From positions 1,612,001 through 1,676,000 of the forward strand of contig JAKZZE010000001.1 in assembly GCA_024220505.1 (NCBI GenBank): a stretch of DNA of 64,000 bases. The letters run 5' to 3'. The position numbers were made by a program, and so were the translations under genes. Below are positions 11,674 to 24,600 of the stretch, in pieces. Each line of letters opens with the position of its first letter. Position 1 is the first letter of the stretch. The notes beneath the pieces were generated by a model that saw only the letters and a program-made list of their open reading frames with translations, searched no databases and had not been told where the DNA came from. This DNA comes from Rhizopus arrhizus (Eukaryota; Mucoromycota; Mucoromycetes; Mucorales; Rhizopodaceae).

Positions 11674-12091
11674 CTATGACGGAGCTTGTTCTTTGAGTTG
11701 TTTCAAGTATTCTACTTCCTTTTGAAGTTGATCTCTTTCTGTACAGAGTTGATTGACAGTTTGTTCTAATAATAATTTCTCTAGACTCCATTTTTCCATA
11801 ATGCTTACTTGTTTCTGATTCATTTGATGAATATATTGTATTGTACGATTTAAAACACTACTCTTGTTTTTTTCACATCCAGGCACAAGCATCGCTAATT
11901 CATTTATGCCATTGTTGATCGCTGTTCGCCGACGTTTTTCCACTAATTTATGATTTTCTCGTCGTTTTTTGATAAATTCTGTATCATGTTTTTTTATCAG
12001 CGTTTCTCTAATGAATAAATAAATAATTCTTATATTTTTTATATAAATTCAATACATACTGTGTTATTTCTAAATTATTTGCTTTCACCAT
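11674..12091 (-). CDS. bHLH transcription factor (121 aa)
   Basis: Small nuclear DNA-binding protein. Exons 12091-12060 and 12007-11674 are joined by a 52-nt intron, giving 122 codons including the stop. The basic region REN-H-KLV-E-KRRR carries the His-Glu-Arg positions used to contact E-box DNA. Helix 1 (INNGINELAMLV), a short loop with CEKNKSS, and helix 2 (VLNRTIQYIHQM) follow. A coiled-coil or leucine-zipper-like tail (KLLLEQTVNQLCTERDQLQKEVEYLKQL) suggests bHLH-Zip dimerisation. The protein is almost all DNA-binding domain. I cannot name the ortholog. The gene is divergent from the NOT3 gene. Confidence 0.88.
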
Positions 12092-12465
12092 TTATAAAGA
12101 AAAGAAAGAAAAAGAAAAGAAAAAAGAGGGGGAAAATCTGTTGTTCATCTTTCCACAATACTTTTATATAATCATGTGATATATTGCTTTGCTGCTTTTT
12201 AAAATACAAGTTTATATTTAAAAAAAGAGGGGGGTTGAAGATCCGGATCAATAGCCGATGTTTAATATAAATACCATTTCAGTGTTCATTCCTGCAAGAA
12301 AAAGCTTTGGGTTCTATCTGCCCCTTTTCCCACACTCCTAATTAAAAAAAAAAAAGAGCTTTGACCAATTGGCATATTATTTATCCGGTATATACGTCAT
12401 CACAATCAAGAAAAAAAAAACAGAGTGGATAAAGACTTGTTTCTTTTCTTACACTCATATTAAGC
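12092..12465. promoter_or_regulatory. Divergent promoter region, bHLH / NOT3
   Basis: 374 bp between start codons on opposite strands. The segment is purine-rich near 12098-12132 and has A runs at 12345-12356 and 12410-12420. No specific site is assigned. Confidence 0.45.
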
Positions 12466-14318
12466 ATGTCCATGAAAAAACTACAAGGTGAATAAGAAAG
12501 AAGATCTATATAGAAACTGACACGCGTTTAAAGCCGAGATCGATAGAGTCTTGAAAAAAGTAAGCGAAGGTGTAGAAACATTTGATGGGATCTATGATAA
12601 GATTCAGTCAACAAACAATACGAGTCAAAAAGAAAAATATGAACAAGATTTAAAAAAGGAAATAAAAAAACTTCAAAGGTTACGTGATCAGATCAAGACC
12701 TGGCTGTCTTCAAATGAGATTAAAGACAAGACAAGTTTACTGAATAACAGAAAGTTAATTGAATCCGAAATGGAAAGGTTCAAATCTGTCGAACGTGAAA
12801 TGAAGACCAAGGCATTTTCAAAGGAAGGCTTACTTCAACGAGAAAGAATGGATCCGAAAGAAAAGGAAAAGGCAGATACAGTAGATTGGATTTCAAATAC
12901 TGTCGACGAACTATCAAGGCAGATTGAGATGGCAGAAGCAGAAATAGAGACAATGTTGGGAACAACCAAGCGAGGAAAAAAGGATCATGCAAAGATGGAA
13001 CGAATAGGCGAATTAGAGCATTTGATAGAAAGAGATCGTTGGCATATTAACCGATTGGAATTGATTTTGCGCTTATTAGAAAATGACCAAATATCAACAG
13101 AACAGGTGACTGGAATAAAAGAAGATGTACAATATTATGTGGAGTCTAATCAAGTAAGCTAAAGTAAAATAATGGAAATTCAGGATTAAATAGAAATATG
13201 AAATAAGGAACCTGACTTTGAAGAAGATGAATACATTTATGACGATTTGAATTTGGAAGAAGAAGAACAGTTATACAACGTGGGTAAAGAACATAACACA
13301 CAGTCAATAGAAGGTAAACAGATTATTATGCTTTGAGTTACTCATGTCTTTTATAGAAGAGAAGCCATCAATACAACTAAAGGAAGAAGAGATTCCTAAA
13401 CCAGTCACTAGCAGTAAGAGATTAAGTATGACCTTTTCTTGTTTAATAACATGTTTAGTAAATCCAAACCCAAATCCAATTATAAATCCTACAGAATCTT
13501 TAACAGATTCAAAGCCTGAAACAATAGAAGATAAAAGTAAAATTTATTGTTTATTTAAAAGTTATTTACTAAATGACAATAGCCAAAGTAGAAACAATTT
13601 CATCTGTACCCAAAGTAGTTTCTGCTTGGACTGAACCAATCAAAATTGTTGAACAATCAAAATCTGTTGAAAAAGTACTTAAAACCAGTGTACAATCTGT
13701 AAAGATTGTAAAAGACAGATTTAAAATTTATATTTATTTTTCTTTATTATAGAATGATGATATAGAACTAGTCTTACCACCTTCTTTAGCTGATCTTGCG
13801 TCTTCATTTGAAATGATCAAGAAAAGGGCAGCAGCAGATCAGCATGATTTACAATATACAAATCATATACTTGATTCTAGTCTACAATTTGTACCTGATT
13901 TAATTGACTCTGAAAGGTAAACACATAAAAAAGTTTTGCTTTATCTCATGCGTAATTTAGACCCAAATCATATCAACCACAAACACCACATATTACCCCT
14001 TCTTATTATCCACAACAGCCTTTAGCAATCTTTGAAAATCCAAATCTGTTTGAAAAATTTGATATGGACGCGCTCTTTTTTATTTTTTATTATCAACCAG
14101 GCACCTATCAACAATATTTAGCAGCAAAAGAACTAAAAAAGCAATCATGGCGATTTCATAAAAAATACTTGACTTGGTTTCAACGACATGAAGAACCAAA
14201 GACTATAACGGATGATTATGAACAGGGCACATATATTTATTTTGATTATGAAAACGCGTGGTGTCAACGTAAAAAGACTGAATTTAGATTTGAATATTGT
14301 TATTTAGAAGATGCTTAA
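12466..14318 (+). CDS. CNOT3: CCR4-NOT complex subunit NOT3/NOT5 (509 aa)
   Basis: Subunit of the CCR4-NOT deadenylase complex that controls mRNA decay. Eight exons: 12466-12487, 12534-13153, 13208-13313, 13357-13413, 13459-13536, 13583-13707, 13753-13916 and 13961-14318; phase is kept and the total is 510 codons. The N-terminal Not3 coiled coil is clear ([20 protein letters not shown], then [20 protein letters not shown]), with [15 protein letters not shown] and the [12 protein letters not shown] motif. The C-terminal NOT box ends [20 protein letters not shown] and [17 protein letters not shown]. The linker is short, so the protein is smaller than animal CNOT3 and near yeast Not5. Several introns here are open in frame and could be mistaken for coding. 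Confidence 0.94.
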
Positions 14319-14368
14319 GGAGAGAGAGAGAGAGAGAAATTTTTTTTTATTAATAAATATTTAAATGT

Positions 14369-16027
14369 TTATTGTTTATCTTGTCTTGGTTTTTGTTTTT
14401 TTTGTGCACTACGTCTTAATCCAGATGCTCCTGTTGTTGTTGTTGTTGTTTCACTAGGATCATTTGCTTTAGCGACATCGTTCAAACGACGTTCTTCAGC
14501 TTCCATAGCACGTCTATATTGACCATCGATTAAAGGTTTGAATGATTTGGAACGGGTCAATCCAAAGTTTGTAGCACGAGGTTTACGAATATCGATATCC
14601 ATCTCTGGCAACCACCAGGGCAAGAGAGGCATACTATCACGGAAAAAGTAACAGGCACCATGTAAATATTTAGAGAATCGAGGGACTTCATGTACCAAAT
14701 GAGAATCCACAAGTTTTGTAAGCCATTCTGGAGGTTGTTGTCCCAAATGAGTCTGTAGCTTCGTTTCCAGGACAGCATAGGGAAAGCGACAAATTTCCTT
14801 CTCATCTAACTGGCTAAAGGGGTGATCGATACCCACATCAGGACGACGCCATTCGTCTTCCTTTCTACGTACCTTGCCATCTGTGTTATCCTCACGAATA
14901 AAACAAAGATCAGTATCCAAACTGACTCTCACACGCTGATCACCAGGCAACTGAAAGGCTGTACGGTTATAGAATGCACGTAAAATAGGCTTTAAATGCT
15001 TTTCTTTAAAGGATGTCTGAATTCCTCTGGCAATAAATTCTGTATCCTTGCAGATTTGTTCATCCAAACCCTTTTGACGTAAGCGATCGGTAATCTCTTC
15101 TGCAGTCAACTCGCCCTTGACAAATTTAGAAACATCATCCATGTCGAGTCGGAAACGATCCTTGACGGAGGCACCATTCAACCAAGCAGCATGATGAGTC
15201 TTTCGTTCGATAAAGATGCTGGGTGAATCCATACGACCGTACCATCTGAACCGAATAGCCTCAGCACCTTCATCTCGCTGAAGACGGCCTGTGTAAAGAT
15301 CAAAATCCTCATTGTCATAGTAAACACTAGAGATTGCACTATCGCTCGCTTCATATTTCTTTTCCTTGTTGAAGATCAAAACGGGCAAATGCAACATGAT
15401 GATCGATTTGACCTCAGTGACGTTATCTGGATGAATCCAGTACTTGGCTGTAGCCCGTTCAAATGCATTTTGATCACCACCAGCTGCCGCGTTACCGGTA
15501 CGGGGCTTACCTTGAAGACGACAAAGATCGTGTAAGGAAGATATATAGACGATGGCAACATCAAACCGTTGCTTATCTAATGGTTTGGCCCTTAATTGAG
15601 GAATAAAGTCTTGTTGAAGATGAAGGCCGGTCCACTTGTCATGCTTTTTTAAGATCTTTTGGAATCCAATATAATTTAAACGTGTAAATTTTGCCAAATC
15701 ATTTACGTCAAACAAAACTTCGGTTAAAGCGTCATCCATGATATTCCAGTTTTGTTCAGACGACCAAGAGGGGTTATTCATAAATGTTTGAAGTGTTCTT
15801 TCACAATAGCTGATACGAGCCTCTACTTCAGCTAATTTGGCGCCAACAAAGTCATATACTTTTTGTAATTCATTTTCTAATAAATGGATAAAATCTTTTT
15901 CGTCTTGTTCTGTCCAGCCATGGTCTAGTTGTCTTGCCTTCAATTCTGTTTTTAATACATCATAATTGATATAGGAGAGACGCCATGGTGCAAACATGTC
16001 ATTTTGAAGCTGAACAGCGAACTTCAT
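14369..16027 (-). CDS. VTC4: Vtc4-like SPX/polyphosphate polymerase without a membrane domain (552 aa)
   Basis: Predicted polyphosphate synthase of the VTC family, which makes polyP from ATP. It is intronless. The start is MKFAVQLQNDMF; codons further upstream are poly-Phe from the poly-A tract. The SPX domain covers about residues 1-150 (W-x-L-S-Y-I-N-Y-D-x-L-K and the KILKKHDKWTG helix that binds inositol pyrophosphates). The triphosphate tunnel domain spans about 190-475: KYWIHPDN, YYDNEDFDLYTGRL, IRFRWYG, IFIERKTH, YNRTAFQLPG, VRVSLDT and VLETKLQT, so the basic residues and the metal-binding Glu of the Vtc4 active site are present. It ends soon after DIDIRKP, with a Thr-rich and Lys/Arg-rich tail. 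The three C-terminal membrane helices of yeast Vtc4 are missing, and only 50 bp separate the stop from the NOT3 stop, so no exon is being overlooked. Confidence 0.93.
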   Translation of the reverse strand: MKFAVQLQNDMFAPWRLSYINYDVLKTELKARQLDHGWTEQDEKDFIHLLENELQKVYDFVGAKLAEVEARISYCERTLQTFMNNPSWSSEQNWNIMDDALTEVLFDVNDLAKFTRLNYIGFQKILKKHDKWTGLHLQQDFIPQLRAKPLDKQRFDVAIVYISSLHDLCRLQGKPRTGNAAAGGDQNAFERATAKYWIHPDNVTEVKSIIMLHLPVLIFNKEKKYEASDSAISSVYYDNEDFDLYTGRLQRDEGAEAIRFRWYGRMDSPSIFIERKTHHAAWLNGASVKDRFRLDMDDVSKFVKGELTAEEITDRLRQKGLDEQICKDTEFIARGIQTSFKEKHLKPILRAFYNRTAFQLPGDQRVRVSLDTDLCFIREDNTDGKVRRKEDEWRRPDVGIDHPFSQLDEKEICRFPYAVLETKLQTHLGQQPPEWLTKLVDSHLVHEVPRFSKYLHGACYFFRDSMPLLPWWLPEMDIDIRKPRATNFGLTRSKSFKPLIDGQYRRAMEAEERRLNDVAKANDPSETTTTTTGASGLRRSAQKKQKPRQDKQ

Positions 16028-16084
16028 TTTAGTGTGCAAAAAAAAAGAAAAAGAAAAGAAAAGAAAGGAGAGGAGAGGAAAACG

Positions 16085-16123
<39 letters not shown>

Positions 16124-18687
16124 AAATAAACAAAAATAGAAGCAACTTATTTTTGGACTCACTCAGCTCTTGAAATTACAATCCCCGTAAAAAACTTTTA
16201 CTCCTTATTTAGTATAAAAAGTGGTAATTTACAAATATTATTTCCCCGGGTTCGGATTTATAAAGGACCTGATCCATGATAAATCTCTGTGGATAAAAGA
16301 ATTTGAAAAGGATTGAGTGGGTTTTAGATTTATTTTGTAAAATTGTATATTTAATCCAAAGTAGGAGTAGGAAAATTGAATCGAATGTGATGATAATTTA
16401 ATTTATTCTTCAGTAATGACTTTTAGTGGGATCTATGATAGAGCACATTCTATCTATCAAAGTGAATATATTTCTAGACAGAAATTATGACACTTGGGTC
16501 GGGTGGTATAGTTTGATGAAGATCATAAAGGAGGATGACATAATAAACTATATAAACAACCATTTTATCCTTCTTTTGTTGCTGTTATTCATATTGTTTG
16601 TATAATGTTATCAATATTTGACAAAAAAATTAATTGTCTTTATAAAAGTTCTAATAAACCAGTCATCCATATGCTTGCTATATTTCTTTCAATAGCAATC
16701 TTCTTCTCCTACCTTTATATATTGTACTTATGTTCTGAAATAGATAAGCATTATATTCATTTAGCAGCCCACTAATGTTTTTGCGCAATCATTGTTAGTT
16801 ATTGGATGTCTTGACCCTTGCATTGAACTCTGTCTTCAGACAACAGGTTACACGAATGTTTTTCTATTTTGTTCCGTCAAGGGCAATCGAATATGATTAG
16901 AAAAAGTAATATATTGATCTCTATCTGAGATCTCTGCATAGTAATTCGTATTATTATAAGCTTCTTATAAAAATTGTTAATTTAGTAAATTTGGTGTTTG
17001 GATAAAGAAGTTGCTCTTTTTTCATGTTTTTGTGGAATATGCTTGAAAAGAAGTTCAAATCCAGATCATAATGCTGCATTATCTTTTTGAGAATACTTTG
17101 TTTTTTAAGTCATCCAACAAACTCAATGACAGCTAATAATACATATCTGTATGTAGCATGCCCTTATATAGGTTTGCTTATGCCTACAAATACAAGCTTC
17201 TAAATTTTGACTTGTAACATCAATAGTTTATGTTCTCTAATATACAACATCCTTAAAATCGCAGTTTTCTTGCAATGAAAAATCAGTTACTATGTGCTTA
17301 ATTATTTAATTTACTATTTGTTTAATCTCTATATTAAAGATACTTGCTATCGAGCAGCATAATACGCGCTTTTCCTTTTCCTTTTATTATATCTAGTTTA
17401 TTTTAATAAAATAAAATAGTTCTCAGCTATTGGATGCCTACTGTTTTTTTTATAGCAAGTATTACCAATTGCAAAAGTATCGCCACTTATAATTGATATA
17501 TAACTAACTGTGTAAGGTAGTGCTTGCTTTCTCTCCCCTTTTCTTATAGTAATATATTCATGTATCCTTATCTCATTTAGCAAATTGATACTTTATAGCA
17601 TTGGTACAGTATTCATTTATTTAACAATTTTATATGCCTTAAGTAAATGTATTCCCAAGTTTGCACGCGCTCCTTTTCAAATAAAAAATAACTATTTCAC
17701 TAAAGATAATGGCGCGTCAAAAATAAAAGGATAACGCCATAAATGGAAATGAATTAGCTGTTATAGCTAAAAATAATTTGAATCAGGTTTCACTAAGAAT
17801 TGCGTTTTGCAGTTACCTTGTAAAATATACTTCGGGCTACAATTAATAATATAGTATGATGACGATAGTATACACGTGAATATTGATGCCACAGACTGAT
17901 TTAAACTGCCATCGGAATCGCTTGCTTCTTTTTCCGATCGTGTCAGTGCCCAAAGAAGGAAAACTGGCCATTTCCTTTGGTAACACTGCAAAGTTTACTT
18001 TCTATACGTCACTATATATTAATATCAAAGTACTTTGTGTGCAAATATGTCTAGGATATGTGGATGTATATGTGTTTTAACCGCAATTCCGAGGAGGAAA
18101 TACGTAATTCGCCTCAAATGAATCATTATTAAACGAGGAAAAAAAGTACACATCAATATTTATTACAATAACGAAACCTGAATCAATCATTTGATTTTCT
18201 TTTAGATGATAACCAATTTGTCATTATGCTTGTTTTAAGTCGGAATTTCAAGGCACCTTGACGGTTGCAATCGAAAAGTAGAGGACAACTGACTTCAAAA
18301 TGATATTGTAAGAAGAGTGAGATTACTCATAAGCTGAATTAATGAAAGCACCCAAACCCTTTCAGCTTAAAGATAATTTAGGTACGAAGGCTGTATTTTT
18401 AATACCCGAATTCTTTAAGCATATTTTTTCTATTAACAAAATTAATTATATTGTTCTTCATAAACTTACCTCCTGTCATTTATTACTTTACTGATTTAAC
18501 AAGATCAATCATTTTTGGGTACCAAACAGTGCTTTTAAATGTCCAACATGCTGATGAAGTTATCTTATAATAATCTCATTCTTTATTAAAACTTTGACAG
18601 ACACAAGATTATTTAGTTAAAAACAAGCAAATCCTGAAGCTTTGCATACAAATTTTGTCCAAAAAGCGCAAGAAGATATGTCATTTA
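16028..18687. other. Large intergenic region, no gene recognised
   Basis: 2.66 kb of AT-rich DNA with frequent stops in all frames. A 33-nt A tract lies at 16085-16117 just upstream of the Vtc4-like gene. The longest open frames (about 60-75 codons near 17.4-18.1 kb) have no recognisable content. No LTR, terminal inverted repeat, tRNA or domain remnant was found by eye. It could hold a non-coding transcript or very old repeat debris. Confidence 0.55.
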
Positions 18688-21600
18688 TTAGAGTCTTTGA
18701 AAAATTAAATAAACAGCATGAACAATGGGAACAAAGTCATCGATAGTTTCAATATCGATCACTTCCTCTTCTTCTTGCTCTAATGGAAATTTCTGCTGCC
18801 GATCCTTAGAGTATCCATCAGGTACAGTGACCACCAATTCCTTCAATCGAATCTCGTCTCGACCGAGCTCTCTTTCAATGTCTTCCAAGACAAGCATCGA
18901 CATGGGCCACAACTTGCCATTGACTGGGTCTCGGATGTCTTGTGTGCCAATGATTAGCATACCTTTGGGCGCCAGCCGTTGTGTAGCTTCTCGAGCAATA
19001 CTGACTAAAGTTTTACGATAGGCATTGATACTTTGAGGTTCAACTTTTTGATGACCAATAACCATCAATACAAGATCACTATCTGAATAAGGTATCTTGT
19101 TTATCATATTTTCGTAATGAATTACGTCGTCAGATTTTTCACTCAATTCAGAAATCAGGCCCTAACAAGATTTAGATTAAGAGAAATACAAATGGCATTA
19201 ATATCTTACGAGTTTTAAAAGTGTCTTGTTGTTTTCTTCAATTCGTTTTAGTCTTTGCTTTTCGTAATCTGATATTAAATCCTCTTTTTCTTCTTCGTCT
19301 TTAAGTGTTTCCTCATCAACTGAACAAGTTATAAGGGAAAATATTAGAAATTTTTTTTTCTCTTTTACACTTCTATTAAAATGTAACCTATTTCAGTAAT
19401 TGGCTGCTCTTGGTATGGTTCCTGTACAGAATAAGAAACTAATCAATTTATATTTTTTTTTTTGAACCGCTCAAGTTTACCAATAAGTCCAATTCAATGT
19501 GTTCCCAATTTCCATCATCTTTTCCAAATCTTTCCACCATTCGAGAAATACACAATTGATCAAATCGGAAGGATTCTGTTGGCTTAAATACCCAGACTGT
19601 TCCCATCACTACGCTCTTTCTCATAATAGCGGAGGAAGGTACACCATGAAGAGTGCGTTTAGTAGCAATACATTCTAGTACAAGTAAAATAACATGAGTT
19701 ATAAAAAGAAGTCTGGTAGAATATAAAACCATACCATCTTGATCTTCTTTGATCAGCATACGGTCTATATTCTCTTTGGGTATTTTTCGAAAAGTAGCAA
19801 TGAATTCGTGGGTAAATACTAAGAAATCAAATTGAACACATAGATAAGTTCCTAATCCAAAGGCTGAGCAGTAACGCTGTCTTTTAATAACCTATTATAT
19901 ACACTTGTATTAATATATTTAGCATTGTATGTGCACGTTTTCGTATATGTACAAGTTCTTCGAGTTCAAATCCTTCGTCGATATAAATTCTAAACATATG
20001 GTATCCAACGGGTATATAAAAGCAGTGTTCTCGATTATCACCAATACCTAGTGTCAACCTCCGACTCATTTTCAGCAATCTAGAAACAGTTTTAGAAAAC
20101 AACACTAGACATTACAAGCTTTACCTCCAACTTTCTTTTACAACTTTTGTATATTCTTTATTAAATTCTTCAACGCTTGTAAATCTATAAATATATGCTG
20201 TAAGATTTTCTATTACTTTTCTTACTTATATAATGTACCTTGAGAGATCTCCTTCTAGATGGGTGGAATAAGTAACACAGTCTTTGTAAGGTGGATGAGA
20301 AAGGATATGATGGAATGATTCGTCTGTAAATAATGCACCAGTCAATTGTCGAGAATCAGCCTGGGCAATAATCGGTCGATATTCTGCAGACGTCAAACCT
20401 GGAGGAATCTCAAAACAGCAATTACGTTGAGATAAAGAGATGGCAGCCTATTAAAATGTTGAATTTATGGAAAATTAAGGGCTTATAGCTTTTCTTTTCT
20501 TTTTACAGGATTAATGTCAACACCAATGCATCTAATAGAAAATAAAATCAAACACAGTTGGCATATACATGTTATTTCCTTACCTTCGCTGCAGCAAAAA
20601 GCACTCAATAGCATCCGTACCTCTTCCCAGGAAATTAGATAGAATTCTTTCATCTTTGCTCGTGTATTTCAGAATAGCTCTTTAGAAATAAATAAATACT
20701 TGTCCTAATCGTTTCTTTTTACATGATTTTACCGGCGAACTGTTTGGGGCAGCCAGGTTCCTAAATGTTCAAATTGCTTTAGGAAACTTTTTTCTTTTTT
20801 TTTTTTTCTTTTTTTTAATACCGTGATAGTCTGTCCCTGAATGAGTAGCCCATCGTGGGGCACGTCCAGGAATATCAAAATAAGTTGAATCAAAAGTCAA
20901 AGAAAATAGTTGATTCGGCTGTGGTTCATATGAACCCAATCTTTGCCCGACAGCAGAATCATTGTTAACTTTGGTTGCTGTGTCTCTAGTGAAATAAGGT
21001 TTGTGAGAATAGTCTTCGATTGATGTCATGTATTGCTGCTCCGTATTATGAATCACAAGCGGCATATCACTCGATGGCCGTTCATCATTGTCTACCATCA
21101 GAGCCAGTTCAAAACATGGATTACACATCATCACTCCTCCATCGTATCCCTTTCGCCAACTTTCTGCTTCAAAAGTGCCACAGTAACAGCAAGAGATGGG
21201 GGTGGATCCATCAGGAAGCTTACGCCGCTTACGTGGAAACAGAGATTTTTTCTTCTTTTTAGCATCTAAACAAATTTAGGTTAGAGTTAAATAAGAATAT
21301 AACTATGTGCAGGTAGAATAATAGTCTTACTGGCTTCACGGGCCTCTTCCTTCTTCTTTGCTGCTTCTCTGGCCTTTTGAGCTTCCATTTCTTTTAGGAT
21401 AGCCAGGGCTATTATAAGTAATTTTTATATCACTTTTTTCATGTATTGCTAACGTTTTAGTCTCTTACATGTTTCCTCAAATTCATCTTCATTGTGTGGA
21501 TGGTCAGAAGGAAACTTTTCGTAGCACTAGATGATAAAGTACCAATATGAATAAAAATGCGGCAAAAGAAGCAATATCATTTTGCTTACCTCACTACACA

Positions 21601-24600
21601 AGTCAAATGACGAGAAATAACTTGATGATGAACATGGCACACATGTAAACCAAGACTCATCTTCCATCTTCTTGCCACACCCATCACAATTAAACACATT
21701 TACATATGTATCTAAGATAAACAGTGATAAATAAAATAAAAATAAACAAGTACCTTTCGCTTACCTTTCTTATTATAATAAGCTTCGTGTATTCTACACC
21801 AAAAAATGACTCCACTTTTAAAATAACTAACTGGTTTTTTTGAGCACGGTAGATGGAAACTCTTTGAGCACTTGGATTCAAAGCAGCCTATAGTAGCACC
21901 TTTTTCTTTACATGTATAGCAACGCTAAATGTAAGTAGATAGAGTATGTTTCAAAATAAGTTAACCAGCAAACATACTAACGCATATAAGTATCATACCA
22001 TGCCTCTACCACGCCGTAAAGCCAATGTGACATTATACCACTTGCCTTCAGGTGTACAAAATACCTCTGGTGAATACCTTGCACAAGCATCATGCGCCCA
22101 AAAGGATCGTTTTTTTTCAACACCATTCTTGTTATAGGTCGCAATAACGAATGGCCCAATGAACTGCCCTAGTTCCTCTGACGTATCGTCGTCATCATTA
22201 CAAAAAGCACATACTTTTCTGCGTTTCCAACGCTTGAGATATTTGTATCCTTGATCACTATCAATTGGTATCTCTCCAGTAAAAATATTACTTGCATTGG
22301 TATCCTCTTGTATTGGCTCTTCTTCCAATACATCTTCTTCCCATACTGTCACAAGCTCACCCTTAATGGGCCGTGGACCAATTTCTGTATCGATAACAGC
22401 TTGAATGGCGAAACTGGATCGAGGATGTTCATGCCAGAATGGAAAGTTTTGATCAAAGCATCTATACAATATGCTTAGTTCTCCCTCTCTAGTTAACCAT
22501 CAATACCTTAGACAAAGCTCAAAACTTCGATAATCATGCCCAATGGATGGATTCTCACAATAAGTACAGTAATATCTAAATTGTTTAATGATGACATTGC
22601 ATTGATTACAATAAACTCTCCATGAATCCATTTCAACCACTACGATTGTATCTGTTAATAAATCTTTTTTATTAGTGGTTTCTTATGTTCTTTTACCTTC
22701 TACTTCGTCATCCTCATTTGTAGGTCCTTTATAATATTCTACTTGTGCAGCTTCGTCTTCTTCATCTTGAACATCTTCTAATGTCAATCGCTTTCTGTTC
22801 AATTTCTTTGATACTGGTGGTTGATGCTGATGCTGACACGTCTCAACAGGCCCATCTTGCATCATCTTTTCATATCGCTCACGATAATCAGGCTCGTTAC
22901 ATTCAACTTGGTGATCATTTTCAATAGGCTGAATGCGCCTACTACCCACAGTAACGTACTCATCGAAGGCATCAGGCCAACCACAATAATGTACTTTTAC
23001 CTTATTCTTATGCATTGATACTAGTCTTCCCTCATAAAGTTTTTTGTCCAAATGAAGTATAGTAATATGCTGCATATAATCGTAACCGTAGACATTCGCC
23101 ACAAAATCATACTTTTCAGAGGCCTTGGCTTGTGCTACACGAAGCGATATTATCTGTTTTTCCTCTTCCAACGCAGGAGGTTCTTCATCAACAATTGGTT
23201 GCTTGGTCACTGCTTTTTTCTTTTTTTGGTGACTGTTGCTTGCCTTTTTGCTTCTTCTTTTCGGATTGAATTCTTCCTCAGAGCTTGAATCACTCTCAAT
23301 GTATGTAGGTTCCTTTACCTTCTTTTTCTTTATCATTTGTTCGTTCTCTAATAAGCCTAACTTTTGATAATCTTCAGGTCGTATGACTTGATGCTTTCGC
23401 TTTCGCTTAACTTCATCTTGAACTTCTGGATTTGACTCAGCCACCAACAAATCATTGTATCTCTTCTGCTTATCTTCCTCCTCTTTTTTAGACAAAACAC
23501 GAATACGACGGCTACCAACCATGATCCATTCATCATAAGCATCGTCCCATCCATCATAGTGAACCTTAACTTGGCCCGGACGCATGGCTACTAATTGACC
23601 ACATTCCCAAAAGTGTGTCTTTCCTGATCGCGTGTTTAAAATCTCGACAGATTGGTTGTAAGTGTAATTGTAAGGATTCGGGACAAACCCATTTTCGTCT
23701 TGCAGTTGACGCATAGCACGTCGAGTAGCAAACGCGCCTGTGGTAAGGAAAGAAGCAGAATCGCTAAGTTTAAAGCTATCTTTTTCGCTCGTCTGATCTT
23801 CCTTTACAACTACTGAGGATGGTGATGTGGATGCTACAGTTTCCTCTTCACTGACCATTTCCGGCTCAGGGGCAGATTTAGCTTTGGTCTTTTTCAAAGA
23901 ACGCCCTTTCTTTGGTTTCAATGCCTCTGGTTGCTTTTCTTTGTGTTCTGTCGGCTTTTGTATAGGCACAGGTACCTCTTGGGCATCCAAATCAACTTCT
24001 TTTTTGTATTTTTCCTCCTCTTCAGGTTTAAGCAGTCTTAGTCTTCTACTGCCCATAACGATCCATTCGGATTGATGCAAATCCGGATACCATACACGAA
24101 CTTGATCCTTTCTCATCTCTCTTAGGTAGCCAATACATTCCTTGTCTTTGATATTAAAAACAACGGCCACAGGTCTATTACGGCGATAGCCAAATGAATT
24201 AGGCCGAAAGCCATGTTCATCAACCAAGGCACGTGCCATACGTCGTGTCATAAAAACTTCGTTGTCATTGAATAGCTGCTGTGGATCTTTATCTAGTGTA
24301 CAGCTAACATAATCATCCTCTTTTCCGCTAATTTTTACACGAGGAATGAGTGTTGGTATGTCATTTATTGCTAGGCTATTAACTTCTTGTCCTTTTGTTT
24401 CTTCTGTTTAAAAAACTATTAAGCAAGCTATTATATTAAAAAAGGATATGTTTACCATCTTTCTCTTTAGCAATGATTTCAAGTGGCACAATTCGTAATC
24501 TTCGACTTCCCATGATAACCCATTCTTCTTGGTCATTCCAATCGCTGTACTTTACCAAGACTTTTCCTTTATCCATCATTTCTAATGTACCACGGTACCA

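Noticed and set aside
13344..13634. Open frame inside NOT3 as its own gene
   Set aside because: It reads through two short GT-AG introns of NOT3.
16028..16162. N-terminal extension of the Vtc4-like protein
   Set aside because: The extra codons are poly-Phe from the poly-A tract; the SPX domain starts at MKFAVQL, as in the family.
16241..16275. tRNA-like GGGTTCGGATT string
   Set aside because: No A box at the right distance and no foldable cloverleaf.
22683..24251. Tudor-repeat region as a separate gene
   Set aside because: Both flanking introns keep phase, and the joined protein continues into the ZZ and ePHD fingers. A separate gene would end on intron-derived residues.
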